Assembly (NCBI GenBank): GCA_039000515.1
Contig: JBCFYV010000100.1
Span: forward strand, 27,772,818-27,836,817
DNA from: Timema cristinae
Lineage: Eukaryota; Arthropoda; Insecta; Phasmatodea; Timematidae
Reading direction: 5' to 3'
Length of the DNA: 64,000 nucleotides
Positions 1-10,664 of the stretch are shown one piece after another. The notes under the pieces are model-generated. The model ran no database searches and was not told the origin of the DNA. It was given only the letters and a program-made list of their open reading frames with translations. The first letter of the stretch is position 1; every line of letters begins with the position of its first letter. Position numbers and translations under genes: made by a program.

Positions 1-404
1 GCTGAAAAACTTAATAACCTCATAATAGCTTAATAACCAATAACTAAACCGTCAAAACGGTTGTTATGGTCTAGTTTTTCCTCCTCTAGTAAAATCATTG
101 AAATTGTTATCATCTGTATTATGCCCAACTAAAAAATCAAAGCAACTACTGCACTCCAAACGAACAGACAATATCTAGTAAGCATAACCACAAATGTACA
201 AAACTGAGGATTCTGGAATCACGTCAGCTGTTAATTGACTATCACTAATCACATCCACAAAATGTTCATCTATTGAATGTTTACTATCTGACCCAAATCA
301 TGATGCAACGAAAGCGTGAACCGCGCAAAATTACAAATCAACAATAAACAAACATAACGGACAGTAAAACAAACAGAACTAAATCGGTATACAGCACGCG
401 GCTG
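1..404. other. AT-rich DNA without recognisable feature
   Basis: I see no repeat head, tail or coding pattern in this stretch. It ends at the edge of a family F SINE. Confidence 0.5.
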
Positions 405-616
405 TGTTATTGACCGGCCTCAACACAGGTTCGCCAAACTTCAGCGTTCCGCCGGTAGCTAAAGACGGCCGTGGACCAACGGATTTACTTCCCTCCGAAG
501 GATATTCTGCTACGGTTTTTATCGTTCAGGAAAATTCCATCAACCCCGGATGGATGCGAACTCACGAATATCGGCTCCTGCAGCGAATAATGCACCATAA
601 GACCACCGAGGTCAGC
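405..616 (-). mobile_element. SINE family F (tRNA-headed), minus strand
   Basis: Read on the minus strand it begins with a tRNA-like head (GACCTCGGTGGTCTTATGGT, then a B-box-like GAGTTCG) and continues into a body that matches copies at 28738-28985, 59090-59252 and 61142-61400. Shared body words are a segment meaning 'settled by TTTTCCTGAACGATA' and 'GGAGGGAAGTAAATC'. An 87-codon reading frame crosses it on the plus strand but follows the repeat, not a gene. Confidence 0.6.
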
Positions 617-639
617 TACTTAATAACCATTTATTTTCA

Positions 640-1257
640 ATACTTATATACAATGCACTACTGCTGAACGCACAAACGCGCACTACCTAACACGAAACAG
701 CCCCAAAAATGCATCATGAAATAACACGCACACACGCGCGCCACACACACACACACACACACTTTCACAAACAAATTAGCATTATAGATTTGTATTTATA
801 CATATAGTTGTTAATCAAATAACTGCACTTGGCCCACGGGCTACCAGTTGGACCACACTGTTTTAAACCATATTAAACGATAATAGTAGCCTACAATACA
901 TACAAATGATTCGTTTGAGTGGGTGTTAATTTGCATACTGCTGCATATGTGTTTAGTTTTCTGGGTCTCATTAATATATGCTAGTAATTATGCTTTCAGT
1001 TTCTCTATCATAAGCAAACTGTGATTCTCGTGTTATTGTTATCTCTACACTTTAACATCACTAAAGGAAATATATAGATATTTTATATCAAATATGATTA
1101 AGCACCGATTACATAAATTGTTTAGCACTGTCTATTGTTTTGTATAATCTGTTTAACATTCCTAGACAGTAGGCGAGAGGCTGATAGCACAAACAACATG
1201 CAATATTAATATCACCATCGTATGTTTATTATTATTATTATTATTATTATATATTTT
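640..1257. repeat. AT-rich DNA with (CA)n and (ATT)n microsatellites
   Basis: A short (CA)n run lies near 744-762 and an (ATT)n run at about 1229-1250. The (ATT)n abuts the 3' tail of the minus-strand SINE that follows, as is usual for this tail. Nothing else is recognisable. Confidence 0.6.
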
Positions 1258-1506
1258 AGCATTGCGTTTTACTAACCGTTCAGGTTATACGATTATGCAC
1301 TAATTACCTTGATGGTTTTAGGGATAAAGAAGGCTATTATTATAGGAAGTGTACCCACATTTGCGTGGAGGGAGAGTGTAAAACCATTTTATAAAATAAA
1401 CACCGTCAGTGCACTCAACAGAGATTTTAACCTCAATCTACCCGTCATAAGTTGTCTAGTCTACTGTGATAGTAGCTTCTTAGACCATGCGGCCACCAAA
1501 GCAGGT
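1258..1506 (-). mobile_element. SINE-L copy, minus strand, near full length
   Basis: Shared tail at the left (CGTTTTACTAACCGTTCAGG), the common body (CCACATTTGCGTGGAGGGAG), then the reversed Leu/Ser-like head ending CTTAGACCATGCGGCCACC. tRNA-derived SINEs of this type carry an internal Pol III promoter (A and B boxes) and depend on LINE enzymes. The (ATT)n run immediately to the left is the reversed 3' repeat tail. Confidence 0.8.
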
Positions 1507-1599
1507 GTATGATATACTTGTTTCTACATGACAGCACCTCTTGTTTGATTTTTTTTAGAAGCACGTCTTACTGTCAGGGCTATATGCATATATATTATA

Positions 1600-1790
1600 C
1601 TAATAAAGCTAATGTGTTATGGCTAAGGGAGATTTAATTTAAAGGAGGTGCGCCCGCATTTACGTGGAAGGAGCATGAAAAACTATTTAGGAAAAATAAA
1701 CTCTTTACTTCCGACAGTGATTGAAATTACCATATCCCGTTATGGGCAGTTCATTCTGTTACGAGAATGATACCTTAGAGTACGACTAGA
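1600..1790 (-). mobile_element. Degenerate SINE-L, minus strand
   Basis: Recognised by GCGCCCGCATTTACGTGGAAG in the body and by reversed head remnants (GTTACGAGAATGATACCTTAG). The tail is largely decayed. Confidence 0.5.
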
Positions 1791-1924
1791 AATATATTGT
1801 CACCGAGGTAGGTTTGATATCTGTTAAATAAACTCTCTAGACATTCCTTTAGCAACGCGTATCAGGCGGGTCACGCATGGGTCGCTACCTGCTCCGATAA
1901 ACTACCTTAAACCTAACACACACA

Positions 1925-2092
1925 ACACATATCCCTCTCTCTTAACCGTTAATTCATCATCTTAAACAAGGAAACCAGCATTTCAGCAATTATACAATTT
2001 TCGGCCATACCCAGAATCAAACCGTGGGGTTCTTTCTTAGTTCAGTAGGCAGATAAGTTACTGACTGTGTTTAGGCGTCAAGCATAATATAT
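1925..2092 (-). mobile_element. SINE family D, minus strand
   Basis: The segment ATTTTCGGCCATACCCAGAA, then a reversed B box and a reversed A-box arm (TTAGTTCAGTAGGCAGATAA), matches copies at 10410-10560 and 20440-20577. On the minus strand the head reads like a tRNA with GCTTAGCTCAGTNGGTA followed by GGTTTGATTCC. Confidence 0.55.
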
Positions 2093-3138
2093 GCGCACTA
2101 ATGTGGTAAGAATAAATATAATAAAACATTGAGTAATCTTAAAAATATTTACGTAGATAAGGGGTGGGGGTTAGAAAAGGTCATACAAAATTAATAAAAA
2201 ACATCTTCGGTGTTCCAGGGGGAGATTTTAACTCTAGCACCAACACCACCAGAGCAGGCAAAACAAAAAAAGAGTTATTAGTTTATTTTCACACTAACAT
2301 CAACCTGAAGGTAATTTTGGAATATAGACTGATACAAATTTTTCAATTTTTAGAATATGGTACCAAAACCCTTATAGTATTTTGATTAGTAAGTTTTGAA
2401 GTTAATAAAAGCATATATATTTTATATATATATTGTTTTAAATATTATTTTAAGGCAATTTATCTGCATAAAAATGAAGAGTTTAAAGGAGTACTCAATT
2501 CGACAGAAAATACTTAGATATTTGAAAGTTTATTGTTGAAATATGGTCATTTCTAAAGTGTAGATTTTGTTTTTTTCAAGCCATAAGAAAGGTTTCTTAG
2601 AAGTACTATATTATGTAAATATATGTGTATATTTTATGTAATTTGTGTTTTCAACAACCCTCTAATGATTTGTACATATATTTGACTAAGTGACAATTTA
2701 TATATTATCATATAGTTCAGAGGTGTCAAGTATGTCACAAATTGCTGTTATGTCTGTCACATTGTTTATAAATTCCTATTATAAACAACACATTTTGATT
2801 TTGTTAAAGTTTGGTAAAAAAATATCACCAAAGCTCTGCTATTACTAAAATCGAGCAAATATTTATTGTTTGGACAGTGCTGAAAAGTTTGTCCATTTAA
2901 TACAATGTCTGTCACAGGCACCTTTTATTTTATATAAAAAAATATGTCATTTTAAAATTTGAAATTTTGAAATATCACTGTATTGGTGAATGTTAAATTG
3001 AATATGTTTATATTTTTGATTAACCGTACATAGATTTGTATGCAATTGAACGCAAATAAACTGTCTGAAGTCATTTAAAAATAAAATAGCTAAAGCTTTA
3101 GCGTTTAGTGAGGATTACTCCATCTATATATCATGTTC
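2093..3138. other. AT-rich unique DNA
   Basis: Low-complexity A/T-rich sequence with short (TA)n stretches near 2410-2430. A 73-codon frame at 2164-2385 has no recognisable motif and the composition of its surroundings. No gene is called. Confidence 0.5.
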
Positions 3139-3674
3139 TGAAAATTGAAAAATGACACCTGGACATGGAAATTGAACCCAGGACCTTTGGCTTAGTATGC
3201 CAATGCTCTAACCACTGAACTATCCAGAAATCGTCCCGTGTCCAGGATTATACTCCACTCATATTTTAAGGCAGAGTCTATTTCATTAGTACCCGCCTCG
3301 GTGGCGTAGTTGGCTAACGCGCTTGTCGTGTTGAGCCCGACTGCTGAGGACGGGGAGATAAAGGTTCGAATCTCGGTCTGGTGAACTGGAGTGGTTTTTT
3401 CCTAAATGGTTTTCCACTCTCCCTCCACGCAAATGTGGGTTCACTTCCTCTAATTCAACCTTCCCAATTCATAATCCATTAGCGTAATTAGTACTTAAAG
3501 CATATAACCCGAACGGGTAGTAAGACGCGGTGCTAAATAATAATAATATTTCATAAGTGAGGAGTTACCCCGAGAACGGGACGATTCCTGGATAGGTCAA
3601 GGTTTAGAGCATTGGCGCACTAATCCAAAAGTCCCTGGTTCGATTCCCGTACCCATGTCATTTTTCAATTTTCA
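3139..3674. mobile_element. Family G foldback element (copy 1), split by SINE-A
   Basis: The outer ends are a perfect 19 bp inverted repeat, TGAAAATTGAAAAATGACA (3139-3157) against its complement (3656-3674). Inside each arm is a complete tRNA-like unit reading outward: CTGGATAG, a D-arm-like TTCAGTGGTTAGAGC, anticodon-like stem TTGGC/GCCAA, T-arm-like GGTTCAATT or GGTTCGATT, then a 3' end able to pair with the CTGGA start. The inner parts of the arms pair as well (GGGACGATT on both sides). SINE-A at 3291-3546 sits in the loop, so the foldback is older. A second copy at 19702-20066 has an uninterrupted loop. The family is not one I can name; a head-to-head dimer of tRNA-derived SINEs or a MITE that captured a tRNA would both fit. 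Confidence 0.65.
3291..3546 (+). mobile_element. SINE-A, full length, with target duplication
   Basis: Reference copy for SINE-A. The A box TGGCGTAGTTGG fits the TRGCNNARYNGG consensus exactly, and a B box GGTTCGAATC lies about 50 bp further on. The body runs GGTTTTCCACTCTCCCTCC and the end is the shared tail ACCCGAACGGGTAGTAAGAC. Flanks TATTTCATTAGT (3279-3290) and TATTTCATAAGT (3547-3558) are a target duplication matching 11 of 12. Confidence 0.9.
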
Positions 3675-5284
3675 TTTCTAAAGTCACGTCTGACACAAAT
3701 GAAACTAACAATATATAAAATTTCATATTATATATTGAATAGAAAATATATACGTTTAATACATGTACATTTATGTTGTACTTTGAACATTTTATATTTT
3801 TCTTTTATTTAAATTAAATTCATGATGAAATAGAAATGTGTTCATTATTTCTTTATTACGTGTATGGCACTTTTTGTTTAAGGTACTTCCTGCACATTCC
3901 TTCCTTTTCCCCTTTGTTTATGTTGTATTACCGTTTTGATTAATAATAGTTAAAATAATTCTAGACGTATTTTGAGTGCATAAAATGTTGTAACATAATC
4001 TAATAATTCGGTTCATATAACGTTAATTCAAAACACGTGAATAAACTTCGTTCACATTGGTTTGTTTTAATACAATTTATACAATCCCCTTATCAAATCG
4101 GGGGTAAAAAAATTCTATGTATAGTACATTGCTTCAATTCTTTGTTTACATATTTGCATATGCTACGAACTATTTTGTCGGTCGGCTGAATACTAAAACT
4201 TTTCCCGCGTAATACGGAGAGGACACTCATTAAATCTATTTTAGTTTAAATGACGCGCTTTTGTTTAACACCTTATTTATACAGGACGTTGTCGCACTGT
4301 TGGTTTCACACGTGTTCACGTAGCGGTAATTCAATTTTGTGTAAACGTCGTGAGTGCTGCTATGCGTAGAACGTACATGATTACCAACCTTGCTCATAAC
4401 TATTAAACAGGGACGGATTCAACGACTCCACGCTAAAATTTCCCGTGGCTTAAAGAAGACCAGGTTGTAGGTGCAATTTATAAAACTAATTCTATTAACA
4501 AAATGTAGGTATTGTTCATTGTTTCATGACACACACGCACTCACACACACACACTCAATGCTCGATGTACATTATTTGGGGACTGCACTTGAATTACGTA
4601 AAGCTTTTTTTACAATATCAATTTTTCGAGCCACCCACCCCTCTCACCCCACGTAAGATTTTCCGTCACCCCGCACCCCTTAACCCCCACTATCTTACGT
4701 AATTTTTCACGATTTAGTAAATAAATAGATTATTTTAAACGTTTAATTATTTTTAGACATAAGTATAGGTAATGATGGCAAAATATGAAGTCTTTATTTT
4801 AATTATTTCTATAAAACAGCGAAAATTAGTAAATAAAGGTGTTTATTCAATGAATGAAATCAAAACATTTTTAATATTATGCCTTTTTTTTTGGTCTCAC
4901 CATACAAATTGGTAAAATAACTACTTAAGATGGTTTCTGCAGATATATAGGATTAAATCGCTTGTCAATTACATCACGTTTATGGTACAAAATACATCGC
5001 AGGTTCATCACGTTGCATTTCCCCCACCTCTCTAAATACAATTAACCCTACTCTGACATACAACCAATAGGAATGAAGGGTCAACTGACTCCCCTTGGGA
5101 GAAGGAGGAGGGTTTCTAGCTTGCCATAAATCTAATGTCCTTAAAAAACTTGGTTATTAGAATTTGTTAATTCTAATTGCTAGACAAATTTTCCAGAGAA
5201 GTAGAAAAAAAATTAAGTTTTATTTATTTAAGGAGTGTTGTAGATTCAATTGCTTAGGCATCTCGGTGTAACGAGTTACTAGCT
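3675..5284. other. AT-rich DNA; (CA)n run and a C-rich patch
   Basis: Mostly unannotatable. A CA-type run lies near 4531-4555. Between about 4625 and 4715 a C-rich stretch is bracketed by ACGTAA-type words (CACGTAAGATTTTCCGTCAC, CTTACGTAATTTTTCACG), which hints at the end of an old DNA transposon, but I could not find a convincing partner end. Confidence 0.4.
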
Positions 5285-5295
5285 AACGTTATATC

Positions 5296-5518
5296 ATTAT
5301 TATTATTATTATTAGCACCGCGTCTTACTACCCATTCGGGTTATACGCACTTACGCTAATGTGTAATGGTAGGGTGATTGTGAGATGAAATGAAGGACCT
5401 ACAGTTTAACGTGGAATCCGAACCACGGTGGAGGCCTGGCATTCCCACATTCACAAGATGTCTTGTCAGAGGTGAAGGAAGGGTTTGGTATTCAGATAAA
5501 TCTGTGCCGGGACCGAGG
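5296..5518 (-). mobile_element. SINE-B, 5'-truncated, with target duplication
   Basis: Runs from (ATT)n through GCACCGCGTCTTACTACCC and the SINE-B body to the middle of the head (GTGCCGGGACCGAGG), where it stops. AACGTTATATC flanks it at 5285-5295 and 5519-5529, an 11 bp perfect target duplication. 5' truncation with a duplication is the usual sign of LINE-type target-primed reverse transcription. Open frames on both strands across it recur at other SINE-B copies and are not genes. Confidence 0.9.
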
Positions 5519-5529
5519 AACGTTATATC

Positions 5530-6785
5530 GAATGGGTCTACACTCACCGACTCTCGTGATCAGCTACAACACAAACACTAACATCAAGCCCGAGCTCTGA
5601 CCTTCACCCTCCAAATGGCACAACAGACTGAGCGGAGCCTACAACCAACTGTCTGCGCGGGGCTCGATCCGTGGCCGGCCGGGAACGACTAAACTTCCAC
5701 GCGGCCAGACGGAGTTATCACTTCCGTCGCTAGGAGGACCTGGATCATTCTAGGTGCCACTAGACGTATTCCTTGCTGTTACGTTTGTTCTATCATTTCC
5801 CCCCTCCTTCCCTTTCCAGGCCACTCTGTGGATGCAATAATTGTATATATAGAGATCGCGATTTTGGAATAGTCACTTATTATGTCACCGACTGGGCTTG
5901 GTGAGGACGGCGACTTGGGACCGTAATCTATTTTTATTCAAAATTGCATTTTCGACTTAAATGGGGAACGACTTTCTAAATTACTGTTTTGGGCTTATTT
6001 ATAAGTAAAACTTAGGAATTATGAAATGTTGCGGGCAGGTCAATACGAATACGCTCGCGGGGTACGAGGGTTAAAGTCATATTGATAGTTACAATTTGGT
6101 TATGTTTTTGTTATACATTCATAATGTATATTTGTTTATTTATAATATTTTTGATCGCGCCTAGGCGTACTTGGCGAGTCAGGCTTACCGCCCGTTCTTT
6201 GTAGTTCGCATGTTTGGAGAATATGAGTTTATTTAACTGTCTATTTAACTGGGAGTATACAGGGCACTTAGGTGTTAGAGTAGAGGCTTGGCCTAACGTT
6301 TTGTTTTGAAATCAACGTTGTTGATTTCATTAGAGTTAAATACTCGTATATGTTTATCGTTTTTGGTCTAAGTTTAAATGTATGATAAATATTGTTTGAT
6401 TGCGCGTGCTTAACGCTATTATTGAGGGAACCGTAGAAAGAACCATAGAATCCCACAATGTCAATTAGTTATACTGTTATAACTTACAACAAACATAACT
6501 GTATGTTTCCCCTTTTATTTTCAGATATTGTTAAAGTAAGGTTATATCCATAACTCCGAGAGTTATTTAGATCTTAGTGAAGAAGCGCTTTACGCTATAT
6601 TGTCTTGTTTGCATTAGTTGTGTATTTACTTTCTGATTGTCCTTAAATAAAACAAACTATGTTTATGATTGGTAAACTTCTTGTCTGGTTTTCCCGTCAC
6701 ACTTCCTATAATGTTAGAAATATGTTCAAGGGGTTTACATCGGTTATGGTGAAGTTTATTTAAGTTTTGAATAAGTTACACTATT
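5530..6785. other. GC-richer patch then AT-rich DNA
   Basis: About 5560-5920 is clearly richer in G+C than its surroundings (CGCGGGGCTCGATCCGTGGC; GGACCTGGATCATTCTAGG) and contains a TATATATAG word near 5850. It could be part of an old LTR or a host regulatory fragment; no matching second copy is in the window, so I leave it unassigned. 5920-6785 shows nothing recognisable. Confidence 0.35.
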
Positions 6786-6789
6786 ATTT

Positions 6790-7710
6790 CAACCAGTCCC
6801 ACCTTCTAAGTGAGAGTAAGAGGTGAGAGACAGGCACACCATCATTTAAACAAGCCCCACCCTCAAAGCAAGAGTCAGAGGTGAGAGATAGGCACACCAT
6901 CATTTAAACAAGCCCCACCCTCAAAGCAAGAGTCAGAGGTGAGAGACAGGCACACCATCTTTTAAACAAGCCCCACCCTCAAAGCAAGAGTCAGAGGTGA
7001 GAGACAGGCACACCATCTTTTAAACAAGCCCCACCCTCAAAGCAAGAGTCAGAGGTGAGAGATAGGCACACCATAATTTAAACAAGCCCCACCCTCAAAG
7101 AAAGAGTCAGAGGTGAGAGACAGGCACACCATCTTTTAAACAAGCCCCACCCTCAAAGCAAGAGTCAGAGGTGAGAGATAGGCACACCATAATTTAAACA
7201 AGCCCCACCCTCAAAGAAAGAGTCAGAGGTGAGAGACAGGCACACCATCTTTTAAACAAGCCCCACCCTCAAAGCAAGAGTCAGAGGTGAGAGATAGGCG
7301 CACCATCTTTTAAACAAGCCCCACCCTCAAAGCAAGAGTCAGAGGTGAAAGATAGGCACACCATCATTTAAACAAGCCCCACCCTCAAAGCAAGAGTCAG
7401 AGGTGAAAGATAGGCACACCATCATTTAAACAAGCCCCACCCTCAAAGCAAGAGTCAGAGGTGAAAGATAGGCGCACCATCATTTAAACAAGCCCCACCC
7501 TCAAAGCAAGAGTCAGAGGTGAAAGATAGGCACACCATCATTTAAACAAGCCCCACCCTCAAAGCAAGAGTCAGAGGTGAGAGATAGGCGCACCATCTTT
7601 TAAACCAGCCCCACCCTCAAAGCAAGAGTCAGAGGTGAGAGATAGGCGCACCATCATTTAAACAAGCCCCACCCTCAAAGCAAGAGTCAGAGGTGAGAGA
7701 TAGGTGCACC
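6790..7710. repeat. 58 bp minisatellite, about 16 units
   Basis: The unit begins CAAGCCCCACCCTCAAAGCA and starts exactly every 58 bp at 6851, 6909, 6967 and so on to 7663 (15 units), preceded by one diverged unit from 6790. Units differ at a few fixed sites: CAAAGC/CAAAGA, GTGAGAG/GTGAAAG, GATAGG/GACAGG, GGCACACC/GGCGCACC and ATCATT/ATCTTT/ATAATT. Units at 7025-7140 and 7141-7256 repeat the same two-unit combination, showing a 116 bp higher-order duplication. No reading frame runs through it. Confidence 0.97.
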
Positions 7711-7764
7711 CCCCAAAAGCCCTTACATAATTTAAGGACCCCCCTTTGTAGCATGATCATTTTT

Positions 7765-7950
7765 ACCACTATCAAAGCGTTAGTCTCGTAATAGACTGGA
7801 GCGCCCCTGATGGTGAGGCTGACGTTCGAATCTCAGCTAGGTCTATTGGCTCTGTTTTTCTACCCCTTCTCCTCAAAGACACAAATCACTTCCTCAAAAA
7901 ATACTTTTCTAATCCTCACCCCATAAATTAAGCTGTTAATAATGCTTGTG
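7765..7950 (+). mobile_element. Degenerate SINE-L, plus strand
   Basis: Recognised by GCGTTAGTCTCGTAATAGAC, a B-box-like GACGTTCGAATCTC and the body words CACTTCCTC and CTAATCC. It follows the 58 bp array and ends before the (AT)n run, so the array sits where its 5' flank would be. Confidence 0.55.
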
Positions 7951-7957
7951 TTAATAA

Positions 7958-7960
<3 letters not shown>

Positions 7961-8039
<79 letters not shown>
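7961..8039. repeat. (AT)n microsatellite
   Basis: About 39 uninterrupted AT dinucleotides. It lies between a plus-strand SINE-L and a minus-strand SINE-L, so the whole region could fold as a cruciform. Confidence 0.97.
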
Positions 8040-8042
<3 letters not shown>

Positions 8043-8084
8043 GAAACCATAATTATAATATTGTGATAGTTGCTAAACAGTTCA

Positions 8085-8760
8085 TTTATTAATGAGGTGG
8101 GAAAGAGGAAGGTAAAATCTTAGAGTAAATATACCCACATTTGAGTGATATTAGAGTGGGAAACCATTTATAAAAAATATCCTCAGTACACCAGACCAGA
8201 ACTCGAACCAAAATATCTCCATTACCAGTGCATTTAAAGAGTGAATCCTTAGACCAGGAGTCGGCATATTTTTATTCGTGTTGTTCTGAAGTAATATTGC
8301 AAAGCCGCTCAGCGTGCCAACCAACCTAAGCCCACACAAATCAAATATATTTTTATACTAGTTAACTGGCAGCCTACAACTATTAAAACATATTTAAGTT
8401 GATCTTGTAAAATGTAAATGTGAAAACATGTTTCTAAATTGATCAAATTAAATAACAACTGTTTCTTGAATATTTAATATTTTTATAGAAATCAGAATAA
8501 ATACAAAAGTTATAAATATGTCCAGCAAAATTTAAATTCTGAAAACATTATTTTGAAATTTTGAAACAAAACAATGGAATCATTCAAACATAAAACACGT
8601 TGTTATTAAAATTATTACTCACATCAATAGCTTAAATTAAAAATAAAGGTTGTATATTATTTTTATTCAACTTTCAACTCGCTCAGCGCGCCATTGAAAA
8701 TAGTTCTGGTGCCATAGGTTGCCGTCACCTGCCTTATACTATGTGACCATTGATGCAAAT
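8085..8760 (-). mobile_element. SINE-L, minus strand, interrupted by a hAT-like element
   Basis: Left part 8085-8254 carries body words (TACCCACATTTGAGTG; GAACTCGAACC). The head resumes after the insertion at about 8740 (ATGTGACCATTGATGC, the equivalent of CCATGTGGCCACTGAAGC). The hAT-like insertion lies exactly in the SINE word CCTTAGACC. Confidence 0.7.
8255..8731. mobile_element. Non-autonomous hAT-like element (MITE)
   Basis: Ends are inverted: left CAGGAGTCGGCA, right (reversed) CAGGTGACGGCA, with further internal matching around CGCTCAGCGTGCC and its partner GCTCAGCGCGCC. Flanks CCTTAGAC (8247-8254) and CCTTATAC (8732-8739) match 7 of 8, the 8 bp target size of the hAT superfamily. There is no transposase; length is 477 bp. 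Confidence 0.8.
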
Positions 8761-8974
8761 CATCCTTAATTGAAAGTAAAGTAAAACCTATAGTGATTTA
8801 CAATTTAAGGCTATTAAATATATTAAAAAACAATTTTGATTTTGGTAGGAATTCCGCCTTGGAAAGTCGTATTTTGTACCATAATCCTGGAATAAAGTAA
8901 TATTATGTTAAGATAAAAGGCCTTAAAGCACGGTCTTCCTAAAAAATTAGGGTATAAGTAATTAAAAAATAAAT
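8761..8974. other. AT-rich spacer
   Basis: No recognised repeat or gene. Confidence 0.4.
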
Positions 8975-9200
8975 CAACTGCTCTAATGTCCGCAATAGAC
9001 TAAACCTTCAATGGCAGGGGGAAGGAGGTTCTAATCCCCGTCAGGTGTACTGAGTATGTCTTCCGTATATGGTTTCCCATTATCCCTCCACACAAATACA
9101 GGTACACTTCCTCTAAATTCAACCTTCATCATCCCTGCTCACTATTTTAACTAATACTTATGGGTATAACCTGAACAGGTAGTAAGACGTGGTACTAAAA
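8975..9200 (+). mobile_element. SINE-L, plus strand
   Basis: Head remnant CTCTAATGTCCGCAATAGAC, B-box-like GTTCTAATCCCCG, body TTTCCCATTATCCCTCC and tail ATAACCTGAACAGGTAGTAA. In the tail both sides of the hairpin have changed (ACCT/AGGT) and still pair. Confidence 0.75.
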
Positions 9201-9506
9201 AAATAAATCAAGTGAGTATTTATTTATTAATTATTAATGTCCTGAAATAAGATTGTAACGGGAATATTTCGTTTGGTTCTCAACCATCCAGTCATTCACA
9301 TAAAAAAAAGATCCAGTTAAATACTTTCACTGGCAGATTTTGAACATATTAAACTAATTTTTCCGTAGGACACCATTGGTATAGTATTATTTGGTTTCTG
9401 TGCCAGTAGGGCATAGTTCGAAATTCAACTAAAATTATTTAATCAGATTTCGTTTTATTTGAAATACATTTATATATACCTATTGATATCCATTTTTACT
9501 TCCTAA

Positions 9507-9798
9507 TGACTTATGTACTGGGGGTCCGGGGTTCAATCCTTGGTCCCGGAACAGATTTATCTGATAAACAAACCCTTCCTTCACCTCTGACAAGACGTGA
9601 ATTAATCACAACTTGTGAATGTGTGAAATGTCAGGCCTCCACCGTGGTTCGATTCCACGTTAAACTGTAGGTCCTCCATTTCATCTCACATTCACCCTAC
9701 CATTACACATTAGCGTAAGTGCGTATAACCCGAACGGGTAGTAAGACGTGGTGCTAATAATAATAATAATAATAATATAATAATGATGATGATAATAA
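9507..9798 (+). mobile_element. SINE-B, long subfamily, 5'-truncated
   Basis: Starts inside the tRNA-like head (TGTACTGGGGGTCCGGGG) and carries the longer internal form GACGTGAATTAATCACAACT where most copies have GACATCTTGTGAA. The tail ends in (AAT)n merging into GAT/AAT repeats. TACTTCCTAA occurs at 9497-9506 and 9799-9808, a 10 bp target duplication, and the right copy is itself the entry point of the next element. Confidence 0.85.
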
Positions 9799-9808
9799 TA
9801 CTTCCTAA

Positions 9809-10126
9809 AGGCTGAGTCACACTGTGATACTTCATTAGCCGCTACTAATGAGCGGCTACTACATTTTACTGCTACTTCTATTTCACATTCTGTTAAAATA
9901 ACGGCGAGTAAAGCAAATCACGTGGTTGAGTAGGTTGGATCTAAACACAAATAAATACAACACACGCCGGCCGATACAACCACGTGGTTATAAATAACGT
10001 CCGATACAGCACTGCGATTCCACTGTTACACTGGGTGACTAGAGCGCTACTCGCTAGCGGTGAGCGAGTCTCTTGACTCTCAAGGTTGGTTACTGGCTAG
10101 TAAAGTAACACAGTGTGACACAGCCT
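9809..10126. mobile_element. PIF/Harbinger-like MITE
   Basis: Terminal inverted repeats of about 32 bp: left AGGCTGAGTCACACTGTGAT, right (reversed) AGGCTGTGTCACACTGTGTT, both going on to an ATTAGCC/ACTAGCC word. TAA flanks both ends (9806-9808, 10127-10129), matching the TWA target preference of PIF/Harbinger. Length 318 bp, no coding capacity. The superfamily is inferred from the duplication and could be wrong. Confidence 0.75.
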
Positions 10127-10409
10127 TAAGCACAGAATTACGATCAAACAGTAGCTTAATTTCCACGGCACATACGCCCCAATTATTAAGTTGTTGACAA
10201 TTCGGTCGAAATTTAATACTTATTTGAAATGATGATAACATTCTAACAAGTTATATATTAACATGACGCATCAATAATAATTATTATTTATCATGATTAG
10301 TCATCAACACTAAATAACATTAGCATGGATTTTTAGTTAAGTAACGTGCACTTTCTAAGCCGACTAATCATATCAGTACATGACTATAAATTAATTAAAT
10401 TTATGTCAG

Positions 10410-10560
10410 ACCAACACCCAGCTATCCAGCCGTTTATTTTTCAGTGTTAAAGGGAGAATTTACAATTTCAAAAATGATTAATTTTTCGGTCATGACTGGA
10501 ATCAAACCCGGAACACCTAGTTCAGTAGGCAGACACAATACTGACTGAGCTAAGGAGTCG
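10410..10560 (-). mobile_element. SINE family D, minus strand
   Basis: Same order as the copies at 1925 and 20440: ATTTTTCGGTCATGACTGGA, reversed B box AATCAAACCCGG, reversed A arm TTCAGTAGGCAGACAC and ACTGAGCTAAGGAGTCGG. This copy best shows the tRNA-like head. Confidence 0.65.
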
Positions 10561-10664
10561 GACAATAAATGAAGAGAATTATTAAAGTTTTATTTAACAA
10601 TATCCTTGATTATGTTAATCCATCATCGACATCTTACAAACCATCCTGGTTATGTGTATATTTA

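Noticed and set aside
5356..5581. Open frames on both strands with wording like [20 protein letters not shown]
   Set aside because: The same wording recurs at 31405, 42224 and 52177 because it is translated SINE-B. It is repeat read-through, not a protein family.
6790..7710. Regular array considered as a CRISPR-like array
   Set aside because: The whole 58 bp unit repeats, with no unique spacers, in a eukaryotic setting. It is a minisatellite.
9150..9200. ACCT/AGGT change in a SINE tail as proof of selected base pairing
   Set aside because: Both changes can come from decay of the two CpG sites in the palindrome, so a single case is not evidence for selection.
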